Origin: Hymenobacter sp. 5317J-9
GTDB lineage: Bacteria > Bacteroidota > Bacteroidia > Cytophagales > Hymenobacteraceae
NCBI RefSeq assembly: GCF_022921075.1
Contig: NZ_CP095050.1
Coordinates: forward strand, 620,001-684,000
Direction: 5' to 3'
DNA: 64,000 bases
In this document: positions 55,601 through 62,469 of the stretch, piece by piece
Position numbering within the stretch: position 1 is the stretch's first letter
Layout: each line of letters begins with the position of its first letter
The notes under the pieces: generated by a model
The model's database searches: none
What the model was told of the DNA's origin: nothing
What the model saw: only the letters and a program-made list of their open reading frames with translations
Position numbers and translations under genes: made by a program

Positions 55601-58600
55601 CGGCGTACAGGATGTTGTTGTTGGTCGTGGCGGCGGTGTTGGCGCTGGTGGCGGCCACGTTGCGGCGCAGGGCGCTGGTGTAGGCCGCGCCCACCGGCGT
55701 GCTCAGGTTCACCAGCAGGTTGTTGCGCAAGTCGAGCACCCCGGAGCCCAGCAGCACGGCCGACGAGCCGAACGTGGTGGCCGAGGTGCTCGTGGCGTTC
55801 AGCCGAACGGTGTTGTGGTACACGTTGTAGGGCCCGCTGTTGGTAAGGTTAATGCCCACCAAAGAACCCGCGGCGGTGCTGATGGGGGCCCGCAGGTCGC
55901 CAATCAGGTTGTTGTCCACGTTATCGGCGCTGCCGCCCAGCGTGTAAATGCCGTACACCGTGGCCGTGGCAGCGGCCGAGGAAAGGTCGTACACCTTGTT
56001 GCGGCTGATGTTGAACGTGCTGCCACCCCCGAAGTAGAGACCGTACACCGCGCCGGTAAAGGTGTTGGTGTGGCTCAGGGCATACAGGGTGTTGCGGCGC
56101 ACGTTGGCCGTGGCCGCGGCCGAGAACCGAATGCCGTACACCGACGAACTGGTGTTTTGCGCCAGCACGTTGTTGATGACGTTGTCTTCCAACGTGGCCG
56201 TGCCAGAGGTGCCCAATCCGGTCACAAACATGCCGTACGCTGACCCGCTGTTGGCGCTGTTGGTCAGGCTCACCCCCGCAATGGTGTTGCCGGAAGCGGT
56301 AATCGTGGCATTGCCCGAGCCCGGCGCGGCGAAAAACATGCCGTATGCAGAGGGTGAACTGCTGCTATTGGTCGAATTGACGTTCTTGATAACGTTCGAC
56401 GAAAAGTCCAGGGTTGGTGAGGTGGCGCCGCCGTTGAAATAGATGCCCGCCACGGGCGTCGCCCCGCTGTTGTTGATGCCGTTGAGCGTGGGCGTGGCCG
56501 CGTCGCCCACTTCGCCAACCTGGTTGCTCTGTACCTTCAGGTTGGTCACGTTTGTGCCCGAAGTGAAGCTGGTGGTGCCGCCTACAAAGATGCCGTACAC
56601 CCCTTTGGTGAGGCTGCTGGCCGGGCCGCTGCTCAGCTTGTTGATGGTGTTGGCGTTGATGGTGGAAGTGGTGGCGCCCCCGGCGTTGTCGCCGTAGTCG
56701 AACAGCACCCCGTAAATAGCCCCCGTGACCGACGTGATGTCTTTGATGGTGTTGCCCTCAATCTTGACCTGGGCCCGCGAGGCGGTGGTCCCGGCCGTGT
56801 TCTGAATGCCGTACACGTCGGACGACCCCGGGAAGGAGAGGCCCTGGATGACGTTGCCCGTTATCGTGTGCAGGGCCGGCGTAGTGGCCGGGCCGCCCGC
56901 GCCGTTGTAGTAGCCATAAAAAGTGCCGGCGTTGGTGGTGCGGGCAATGTTTTTGGCTGTGTTGTTGGTGAAAGTGACGGTAGGGGTTTTGTTGCTGTTA
57001 TAAGCCAAGGCGAGCTGCCCGCTGCTGATGAGCGACTTGCCGGCATTGTCCCAGGTGTTGCCATCAGCTGTCCACGAAGCCAGGTTTCCGGTGGAACTGC
57101 TCACCAGGATGCCCATGAAGTAGATGGCGCCCGAGCTGCCCGCCGTAGCCGCTACCGCCGTGAATTGGTTGTTGCTGGTGGTCAGCGTCAGGCCAGTGGC
57201 CTCGCACCGAATGCCGTAAACGACGGCGGTCTGATTGGTTTGCGTGGTCAGCGTGTTGTTGCTGGCCGTTAGCACGCCCGAGGTGCCCAGGTTGAAGGCA
57301 ATGCAGCGCAGCTCGCGGGTAGCGGCCGTGCCGCCATTGCCGGCGTTGTCCGCCGTATTGAAGGTGATGGACGTACCCGTTTGGTAGTCGGCCAGAATGC
57401 CGTACACCTCGCCGCTGGTGCTGCTGCCGGCGTTGATGTTGTTGATGGTATTGCCAGCGGCGCTGGCGGTGCCGCCCACGGTGTTGTTCTGGTCGTAATA
57501 GGTAGCGCTGGTCAGGCCTTGCAGCACTACGCCGCGGCTCATGTTGGTCAGCGTGTTGGCCGTAAACGTGTTATTGGTGTTAATAGCGGTGGCCACGGTG
57601 GCGCCGGTTACCACCGCAGCCGCCCCCGTATTGTCGGTATTGGCCGACAAAATGCCCGTGGTAATGGAACTGGTTGCCAGTGGTTTTTGCAGCGTGACGG
57701 TGCTGTTTTTAATCGTCACGTTCTGGCAGCCGTTCAGCGTGGCGCCGGTGCCGGCGCGCCACAGGGCGTAGCCGGCTTCCATTTGCGTGGCCGCCGTGGT
57801 GTTGGTGCTGGGGTCGAGCAGGTCGATACCGTCGAAGGTGACGTAATCGGTGCCGTTCAGGCCGATGATGGCATCAACCGTCGTGCTGGTTGAGCTGCCG
57901 GGCGCGGTGATTTTGGGGTTGGCCCCGGTGCCCGATTTCTGGAACGTAACCGTGTTGGCCGCGCTGCTGCCGGCAATGGTGCCGAGCGCGGCCTTTTCCG
58001 TGTAAGTCGAGCCCGCCGTCACGTTGAACGTGGTAGCGCAGGACAAGGTACTGGCATTCAGAAACGCAAACGCGTTGGTGAACGAGTTGAACACGCCGGC
58101 GCTGCCCGTCGCATTGCCCGTGGTGTTGTCGATGCCGTAGAGGCCGCACACGGTGGCGGCCACCGTGTAGTTGTAGTTGGCGCCCCCGTTGTTGTTCAGG
58201 TTCAGCGTCAGCATGTCGTAGTCGGTGCCGATAGCCGCTGCCGTGGCGATGGGCGAGCTGAGCACGTAGTACGACACCGCCGTGCCGGCCACCTGCCCCG
58301 GTATAAGGCCCGTGGCCGTGGTGCCCGACACCGTGAGCGGCACCAGCGCAGAGGTGCCGAAAGCGTTGGTAGAGTAGCGAACGTAGAAATATTCGGCCGC
58401 ATTGGGCGCGCTGGCCAGCGTCGCCGTTATCTGCACCAGGCTGTTTTTGCCCGGCGTGGCCGTGTTGGCGGCCACCGCGCTGATGGCCACCGGGTTGTAG
58501 GCCGTTTCCAGCACGGCCATGGTGTTGTCGGCCGTGGGCGCGTTTTTGGTGATGTTGAACGTGTAGTAGCGCCCGGCCGTGAGCGCCGGCAGGCCGCCCG

Positions 58601-59027
58601 GCACGCCGTTGTTGCCAGAATAAGTGGCCGTGCCGTTGTTGGTGCTGGGCGGGTAAGCGGTATTCGGGGCAATGGCTTGGTTGAAGCCGGGAATGCGGTA
58701 CTTGATGCCGGCGTTGGCGTACGGCAGCCACTTGTTGTTGTAGTCCACGTTGCTCGCCGTGCCCTGCGCAAACTGCCACTCGGCCACGTTGTCGTTGGTG
58801 GAGTTGGTGGCTTGGGTGCGGTACTGGCGGAAGCCGCCCACATCGACCAGGTTGGCGGCCACGTAGGTGCCATACGCCGAGTTGCTCACGTCGCCCGTGT
58901 TGGTGCCTATCACCGAGGGTTGGGCCCACACCGGGGCTGCGCCCAACGTGAGCAGCCCAAGCAGCTGCCACATGCGCGCGGCAGTGGGCCGCGCATCACG
59001 CCGCCCGGAGAGTAAAGTTTTAACCAT
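49605..59027 (-). CDS. Giant T9SS surface protein with three beta-helix modules
   Basis: The product is 3140 residues from the ATG at 59027, with a signal peptide (MWQLLGLLTLGAAPVWAQ). Three large right-handed beta-helix modules, rich in Asn/Thr/Ser/Gly, lie at about 290-1245, 1420-1975 and 1985-2515. Each opens with a G-x-Y-x-[IV] strand (GTYTVGVAAGNDYATI, SGTYTIDNTQATSYPT), contains a TFDGID-like turn, and closes with a D-x-D/V-G...PD[VLM]GA-x-E motif (TTDFDGDARNATTPDVGADE). A SNWFNAANWTACVPSNTIDA domain lies near 2646. The TNPLPVELTAFAAERQGTNA module and Por_Secre_tail (VPNPFAHGLTLRVELPIG) end it. It is exported by T9SS; adhesion or polysaccharide binding is inferred. Confidence 0.9.
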   Translation of the reverse strand: MVKTLLSGRRDARPTAARMWQLLGLLTLGAAPVWAQPSVIGTNTGDVSNSAYGTYVAANLVDVGGFRQYRTQATNSTNDNVAEWQFAQGTASNVDYNNKWLPYANAGIKYRIPGFNQAIAPNTAYPPSTNNGTATYSGNNGVPGGLPALTAGRYYTFNITKNAPTADNTMAVLETAYNPVAISAVAANTATPGKNSLVQITATLASAPNAAEYFYVRYSTNAFGTSALVPLTVSGTTATGLIPGQVAGTAVSYYVLSSPIATAAAIGTDYDMLTLNLNNNGGANYNYTVAATVCGLYGIDNTTGNATGSAGVFNSFTNAFAFLNASTLSCATTFNVTAGSTYTEKAALGTIAGSSAANTVTFQKSGTGANPKITAPGSSTSTTVDAIIGLNGTDYVTFDGIDLLDPSTNTTAATQMEAGYALWRAGTGATLNGCQNVTIKNSTVTLQKPLATSSITTGILSANTDNTGAAAVVTGATVATAINTNNTFTANTLTNMSRGVVLQGLTSATYYDQNNTVGGTASAAGNTINNINAGSSTSGEVYGILADYQTGTSITFNTADNAGNGGTAATRELRCIAFNLGTSGVLTASNNTLTTQTNQTAVVYGIRCEATGLTLTTSNNQFTAVAATAGSSGAIYFMGILVSSSTGNLASWTADGNTWDNAGKSLISSGQLALAYNSNKTPTVTFTNNTAKNIARTTNAGTFYGYYNGAGGPATTPALHTITGNVIQGLSFPGSSDVYGIQNTAGTTASRAQVKIEGNTIKDITSVTGAIYGVLFDYGDNAGGATTSTINANTINKLSSGPASSLTKGVYGIFVGGTTSFTSGTNVTNLKVQSNQVGEVGDAATPTLNGINNSGATPVAGIYFNGGATSPTLDFSSNVIKNVNSTNSSSSPSAYGMFFAAPGSGNATITASGNTIAGVSLTNSANSGSAYGMFVTGLGTSGTATLEDNVINNVLAQNTSSSVYGIRFSAAATANVRRNTLYALSHTNTFTGAVYGLYFGGGSTFNISRNKVYDLSSAAATATVYGIYTLGGSADNVDNNLIGDLRAPISTAAGSLVGINLTNSGPYNVYHNTVRLNATSTSATTFGSSAVLLGSGVLDLRNNLLVNLSTPVGAAYTSALRRNVAATSANTAATTNNNILYAGAPGANNVVYAEGSTPTTYPALADYRNAMAALGGSTPLRESAAGTENPPFLSTTGSAATFLHIDPAVATLVESGGTPVSGVTTDFDGDARNATTPDVGADEGNFTPAPTMAVTALTYAQNGLNTTNNATNQLITSLTVTTAGSYDRLRLTSVTFSLAGTAVPTNDITNAKLYTSTSATFAAGTATLLGTTGSLAAPNFTFTLSTPQPLTEGANYYFLTYDITGGATVGRTIAAVPTNVAFTSSVTNTASAITSGSSPVAIALTGTAAARTIVGPLNGTYTVGVAAGNDYATITAALADLAFRGVSGPVVFSLTNATATPYNAANGETFPFVIPPFGGASATNTVTIKPAPGVAPVVSGNSGNTNTAVFKLDGVDYFAFDGSNTPGGSTRDLTISNTTNQVLTAVVWVASAGTGAGATNITVKNTNLVGTSSSTGLFGVFAGSNTIVSNGGTGTGADNDNLTIQNNSFQTLAYGIYAGGTAGGTTAGSLDGLVISDNAVGTPSAGLTTVGIQISNTGGNSSATGAQITRNTVQNVVGSSATPLFGIYADTGVPFVTISQNTVDGISQGFGADASGIYAGAGFTDGTISRNRVVNIAATATGSFGAHGIDARTGSTASNLLIANNTVAGINGSCGTSLSTNGISGIRLLSSMGGAKVYYNSVNLTGATTNTTASTVSAAFHTSSLITTAGTLDVRNNVFANSLVSPGSSGARNYAIYSGAPRAAYATIDYNDYYVNGPNGVLGNYAGTGAATSGSDLTTFAAIQNATSGLGQNGNSRNAVPGFVSTTDLHLSNFSALESAGVSLAGTVDTDYDGDTRQGSAGYTGTGTAPDLGSDEAAVLPATALVLSGTYTIDNTQATSYPTGRNFRSFSDAVAVLNQSTITTATAGTPAVTFNVSAGQTFAEEVPAITTTATGATTAVTFQKAGAGANPVLQPAGSALNALDAGFTVQGADYLTFDGIDVNAPGGNVEFGYLVRNASATNGAFNNTVQNATISLNRNNLASWGVAQTLDLRYGGATTPTSLAGCNQNNRYLGLQVYNAVAGIVALGYSTAFYDYNTEIANCSVGSSTAPVGGVAAFAVGINGGVNRKLSVHDNVVQYVSSTSTGGAAGIYVFQLSGGASTTVPADANAVFNNRISNIATVGAANTGKAWGVYLEGSTTSGNAAGAVQHSTSLYNNVITGLTSGFTGTATATRYVNGIFLTSGAGQTSISSYFVSFNTVSLNTGTPTYSSTGYEFSSASGAALNVRDNIFANFTGAQTGPAFHSAYHSTSGTQVGGASDYNDLWVPNLTGGVLLSNGSNAGYSTIATAQSGGGEGANSKSIDPVFDAILRPTNSALNGLGLTISGITTDLVGTVRATGTAASQTGPDMGAYEFPNTTNVALNAAALTAPAANYCTPGPLSAPITLSVTNTSTNPLVLGVNQKLLVSGTLVLPGGGTQPLSATVTSGTIPANGSLPVSVGTANLTAAGTYTFQALTVALQTSEGLTIPETLTTDNTLSPNPTVTVGDQTTYTGNAPGDGSNWFNAANWTACVPSNTIDALIPAGLANYPNLNTAANAAVRTLTIANGASLAQTAGTLNVYGDLTSNTATANVSLTGGMVAFRGAAPTVTGIAGFYDLNVNLSSAAGVLALANNTNVAHALTMSQGVLNTGAYTVTLTPGATLSETDASYVLGQVAVPGRDLSTATAESFGNIGLTLTPDAASTAFPGLTTVVRTTGTVLTGVGTSQSIKRYFDIQPATNAGLNVAMDFSYFDHERNGIAPGNVALFKSVSSLTGPWANQAPISIAGNTVSKTGISDFSIWTLGSATNPLPVELTAFAAERQGTNANLTWTTASEKNNAGFDVQVSLDGRAFRTLGFVASPSASSSAPRHYSFLDVEKGKAGLRYYRLRQLDVTGKTEFSPVRTLRFENEAAPAIVFTGVPNPFAHGLTLRVELPIGTPAAAAQLRVTDAAGRLVLATTTPVLAAGLSQLSLDLRGQASGVYFVQLAFPGQPAQHLRVVKE

Positions 59028-59320
59028 ATAAAATGAAAAAGGGGGTGGGAAACGCCAAAAGGGCATACAAAAGCCTCTCTGCTTGCGCAAAAAGGCAGTG
59101 GTATTATTTCAGCCCTGAAAGTTAATTCGCCAAGCAGTTTAATTCCTAGCCCGGAGGTATTTGCATGTTCATATCTGGCCGGCCTGACATTTTTCCTCGT
59201 CAAAGGGCGTAAAATTCCCGCTGATGTCGCCTCGGCTGCGCCCAAGAAACCACGGCATAGCTTGCCTGAAGGGCGGGCGAATTGGCCGGCTTCGTAGTGC
59301 CGGCCCTTGAACAAAACATG
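59028..59320. other. Divergent intergenic region before ahcY
   Basis: About 290 bp between the giant T9SS gene (minus) and the ahcY promoter. Slightly AT-richer than surrounding genes. No promoter with both elements was found for the giant gene, and no small gene or RNA was recognised. Confidence 0.45.
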
Positions 59321-59328
59321 TATCTTTG
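59321..59328 (+). promoter_or_regulatory. -7 element of ahcY
   Basis: TATCTTTG followed by CGG, 36 bp before the ahcY start. It is identical to the rpsU -7 element and its next three bases. No clear -33 TTTG is present. Confidence 0.65.
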
Positions 59329-59363
59329 CGGTTGAAACGCGATACCAACAATCAACTCATATC

Positions 59364-60683
59364 ATGGTGGAAACCACGACGAAAACGTACGTTCCGTACA
59401 AAGTAAAGGACATGAGCCTGGCCGAGTGGGGCCGCAAGGAAATCCGTCTGGCCGAAGCCGAAATGCCCGGCCTGATGTCGTTGCGCGAGGAGTTTGGCGC
59501 GTCGCAGCCCTTCAAGGGCGCCCGCATTGCCGGCTGCTTGCACATGACCATTCAAACCGCCGTGCTCATCGAGACCCTCAAAGCGCTGGGCGCCGAGGTG
59601 ACCTGGTCGTCGTGCAACATCTTTTCCACGCAGGACCACGCCGCCGCCGCCATTGCCGCCGCCGGCATCCCGGTGTATGCCTGGAAAGGCATGAACGAGG
59701 AAGAATTCAACTGGTGCATCGAGCAGACGCTGTTCTTCGGCGAGGAGCGCCAGCCCCTGAACATGATTCTCGACGACGGCGGCGACCTCACCAACATGGT
59801 GCTGGACCAGTACCCCGAGCTGGCCGCCGGCATCAAAGGCGTGAGCGAGGAAACCACTACCGGCGTGCTGCGCCTGTACGAGCGCGTGAAAAACGGCTCG
59901 CTGCCTTTCCCCGCCATCAACGTGAACGACTCGGTAACGAAGTCGAAGTTTGACAACAAGTACGGCTGCAAAGAGTCGGCCGTGGACGCCATCCGCCGGG
60001 CTACCGACGTGATGATGGCCGGCAAAATTGCCGTAGTAGCCGGCTACGGCGACGTGGGAAAAGGCACCGCCGCTTCGCTGCGCGGCGCCGGCGCCCGCGT
60101 CATCGTGACCGAGATTGACCCCATCTGTGCCCTGCAGGCCGCCATGGACGGCTACGCTGTGAAGAAGCTCACCAACGCCGTGAAAGAAGCCGACATCGTG
60201 GTGACGGCCACCGGCAACTGCGACATCCTGCGCGAGGAGCATTTCCGCATGCTGAAGGACAAAGCCATTGTCTGCAACATCGGTCACTTCGATGATGAAA
60301 TCGACATGGCGTGGCTGAACAAGAACTACGGCCACACCAAAGACACCGTGAAGCCGCAGGTTGATATCTACACCATCGAAGGCAAAGAGGTGATTATCCT
60401 CGCCGAAGGTCGCCTCGTGAACCTGGGCTGCGCCACCGGCCACCCCTCGTTCGTGATGTCGAACTCGTTCACCAACCAGACCCTGGCCCAGTTGGAGCTG
60501 TGGGAGCGCGGCAACGAGTACGAAAACCAGGTGTACACCCTGCCCAAGCACCTCGACGAGAAGGTGGCCCGCCTGCACCTCGCCAAAATTGGCGTGGAGC
60601 TCGACGAGCTGACGCCCAAGCAGGCCGACTACATCAAGGTGCCGGTAGAAGGTCCCTTCAAGTCGGACCTGTACCGCTACTAA
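59364..60683 (+). CDS. ahcY: Adenosylhomocysteinase (SAH hydrolase)
   Basis: The product is 439 residues from the ATG at 59364 ([20 protein letters not shown]). It splits S-adenosylhomocysteine into adenosine and homocysteine with bound NAD. Substrate motif [60 protein letters not shown] (signature) and the NAD loop [20 protein letters not shown] are intact. The C-terminus is the family's Lys-x-x-x-Tyr (FKSDLYRY). The 40-residue insertion of some bacterial homologues is absent. It removes the SAM-cycle product generated by methyltransferases; metK is 14 kb away. Confidence 0.98.
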   Translation: MVETTTKTYVPYKVKDMSLAEWGRKEIRLAEAEMPGLMSLREEFGASQPFKGARIAGCLHMTIQTAVLIETLKALGAEVTWSSCNIFSTQDHAAAAIAAAGIPVYAWKGMNEEEFNWCIEQTLFFGEERQPLNMILDDGGDLTNMVLDQYPELAAGIKGVSEETTTGVLRLYERVKNGSLPFPAINVNDSVTKSKFDNKYGCKESAVDAIRRATDVMMAGKIAVVAGYGDVGKGTAASLRGAGARVIVTEIDPICALQAAMDGYAVKKLTNAVKEADIVVTATGNCDILREEHFRMLKDKAIVCNIGHFDDEIDMAWLNKNYGHTKDTVKPQVDIYTIEGKEVIILAEGRLVNLGCATGHPSFVMSNSFTNQTLAQLELWERGNEYENQVYTLPKHLDEKVARLHLAKIGVELDELTPKQADYIKVPVEGPFKSDLYRY

Positions 60684-60703
60684 GCGTAGGAATTCCGATT
60701 GCA

Positions 60704-60740
60704 AAAAAAAACGCCTGGCTGTGTGCCAGGCGTTTTTTTT
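60704..60740. terminator. Bidirectional terminator after ahcY
   Basis: AAAAAAAACGCCTGGC (60704-60719) and GCCAGGCGTTTTTTTT (60725-60740) pair perfectly around TGTGT, between convergent genes. Confidence 0.93.
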
Positions 60741-60760
60741 GTGCCCACTGGGCTGGTGCA

Positions 60761-61264
60761 CTACGGAGGGGTAGGCGAAGGCATGACGCCCCTGAACTCC
60801 TCTATCTGGCCATACACCTGCATGCCCAACAAGCGCCATTCGTGCTGCATCGTCACCTCGTATTGCATCCGGGAGCCCTGCTCGTGCAGCATGCCGCCAA
60901 TCGGCTTCCAGCGATGCCCTAATACAATGCCAGATACCGTGGTGTACAGGCTCAGCGGCTCGAGGTGGCCGTTGTTGCTTCGGTAGGAACTCAGCAGGGT
61001 GAGGGTATTGCTGCCCCCCAAGGCGATTTCCTGCTGGCTGCTGGCGTTGCCGATGGGTGCCTGGGGTGGCTGCGCCAGTAGGTTTCTGGGTGCTTCGGAA
61101 GAGGCATCTGCACTCCGACCGCCGATGACAAACAACGCCAGCACAAAGCCCAGCAGCGCCCCGTTGCCCATGTGCTGCTTCACGAGCCGCGCGGCTCGAT
61201 ACAAGATGTAGAAAATGAAGCCCAGAAGCACCACATTCAGGGCAGACCACAGCAGGTTCAGCAT
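60761..61264 (-). CDS. Small membrane protein of unknown function
   Basis: The product is 167 residues. Two hydrophobic segments (LLWSALNVVLLGFIFYILYR at about 4-23 and GALLGFVLALFVIGGRSADA at about 35-54) place the N-terminal third in the membrane. The rest is a soluble domain (ALGGSNTLTLLSSYRSNNGH, TTVSGIVLGHRWKPIGGMLH) with beta-strand character, probably periplasmic. I do not recognise a family. Downstream of the oxidoreductase gene on the same strand, 39 bp away, so the two may be co-transcribed. Confidence 0.65.
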   Translation of the reverse strand: MLNLLWSALNVVLLGFIFYILYRAARLVKQHMGNGALLGFVLALFVIGGRSADASSEAPRNLLAQPPQAPIGNASSQQEIALGGSNTLTLLSSYRSNNGHLEPLSLYTTVSGIVLGHRWKPIGGMLHEQGSRMQYEVTMQHEWRLLGMQVYGQIEEFRGVMPSPTPP

Positions 61265-61303
61265 AAGCCAACGGCGGGAAATGAAGCAATGGGTAACAAA
61301 CGC

Positions 61304-62368
61304 TTACGCCGGCAAAGTAAGGCTGGAATCATGCGGGTAGCCCAATGCGGTACGCACGGCCGGCGCCACTTCCTGCCCAAACAGCTCCACCGAGCGCAGC
61401 ACGCTGGCGTGCGGAATGCCTTCGAGCACCAGTTGGGCCAGGAAACGGGTGTTGTTGAAGAGCCCGTGCAGGTTCAGTAGTTTGGCAGTGATTTCCTGAG
61501 GCGTGCCTACGAACAGCGGCCCCTCCGGCCCGCGCAGGAAATCGAAGTGCCGCCGGTCCATGGGCGACCAGCCCCGCTCGCGGCCGATGCGGTTCATGAG
61601 CGTGGCATAGGGCGGAAAGAATTCATCGGCAGCTTGCTGAGACGTTTCGGCCAGGTGGAAGTGGCAGTTGAGGCAGAGCGGCAACTGGGCTGCGTCGTGC
61701 CCGGCCTGCTCAGCCGATTCGCGGTAAAGCTCCGCAAAGGGCACGAAGCGGGCGGGCGCCCCGCCCAGGATGGCAATGGTGAGCGGCAACCCCAGCTTGC
61801 CGGCCCGCACCGCCGATGCCGGCGTGCCGCCAATGCCAATCCAAACGGGGATTTTGGGCTGGGCCGGGCGCGGGTACACGCCCTGCGCGGCGATGCCCGG
61901 GCGGTGCTTGCCCTGCCAGGTCACCACTTCGCTTTCGTTGATTTTGAGCAGTAAATTCAGCTTTTCCACAAATAGCTCGTCGTAGTCGTTGAGGTCGTAG
62001 CCGAACAGCGGATATGATTCAATGAACGAGCCGCGGCCGGCGATAATCTCGACCCGGCCGCCGGAAATCAGGTCCACGGTGGCGAAGTTCTGGAAGGTGC
62101 GGACCGGGTCGGCGGAGCTGAGCACCGTGACGGCGCTGCTGAGGCGAATGTTTTTCGTGACGGCCGCGGCAGCTGCCAGCACCACTTCGGGCGAGGAAAT
62201 GATGAAATCGGAACGGTGGTGCTCACCGAGGGCCAGCACGTCGAGGCCGACTTCATCGGCGCGCCGGGCCAGGGCCAGCAGCTCCTGCATGCGTTGGGTG
62301 GCGGCGGGGTCCTGGCCGGCCACGTGGGCCGGCGCGACTTCGCCGAATGAGCTAATGCCTAATTCCAT
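61304..62368 (-). CDS. LLM-class flavin-dependent oxidoreductase
   Basis: The product is 354 residues from the ATG at 62368 (MELGISSFGEVAPAHVAGQD). The luciferase-like TIM barrel is evident: ADEVGLDVLALGEHHRSDFI near residue 37-56, IRLSSAVTVLSSADPVRTFQ, NFATVDLISGGRVEIIAGRG (flavin phosphate contact), PVWIGIGGTPASAVRAGKLG, and FVGTPQEITAKL near the C-terminus. Such enzymes use FMN or F420; the family branch here (bacterial, near MsnO8/YhbW) suggests FMN. The substrate is unknown. Divergent from the S9 peptidase gene. Confidence 0.9.
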   Translation of the reverse strand: MELGISSFGEVAPAHVAGQDPAATQRMQELLALARRADEVGLDVLALGEHHRSDFIISSPEVVLAAAAAVTKNIRLSSAVTVLSSADPVRTFQNFATVDLISGGRVEIIAGRGSFIESYPLFGYDLNDYDELFVEKLNLLLKINESEVVTWQGKHRPGIAAQGVYPRPAQPKIPVWIGIGGTPASAVRAGKLGLPLTIAILGGAPARFVPFAELYRESAEQAGHDAAQLPLCLNCHFHLAETSQQAADEFFPPYATLMNRIGRERGWSPMDRRHFDFLRGPEGPLFVGTPQEITAKLLNLHGLFNNTRFLAQLVLEGIPHASVLRSVELFGQEVAPAVRTALGYPHDSSLTLPA

Positions 62369-62458
62369 GGGGGCGGGTATCAAATAAAAAGACAGCAAAC
62401 GAGACGCGCGAACTGTGCGAATTGTTTTGGGTGAGGCGGCGCCGTGGGCTGAGCGAAG

Positions 62459-62466
62459 TAGCTTTG
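62459..62466 (+). promoter_or_regulatory. -7-like element directly before the S9 peptidase start
   Basis: TAGCTTTG ends 3 bp before the ATG at 62470. If it is used, transcription would begin at or just after the start codon, giving a leaderless message. The nearest TTTG is 29 bp upstream, so the site could be chance. Confidence 0.35.
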
Positions 62467-62469
62467 TTT

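Noticed and set aside
59352..61289. A 645-codon frame on the minus strand opposite ahcY
   Set aside because: It is antisense to adenosylhomocysteinase, shows no recognisable protein, and is explained by strong third-position GC.
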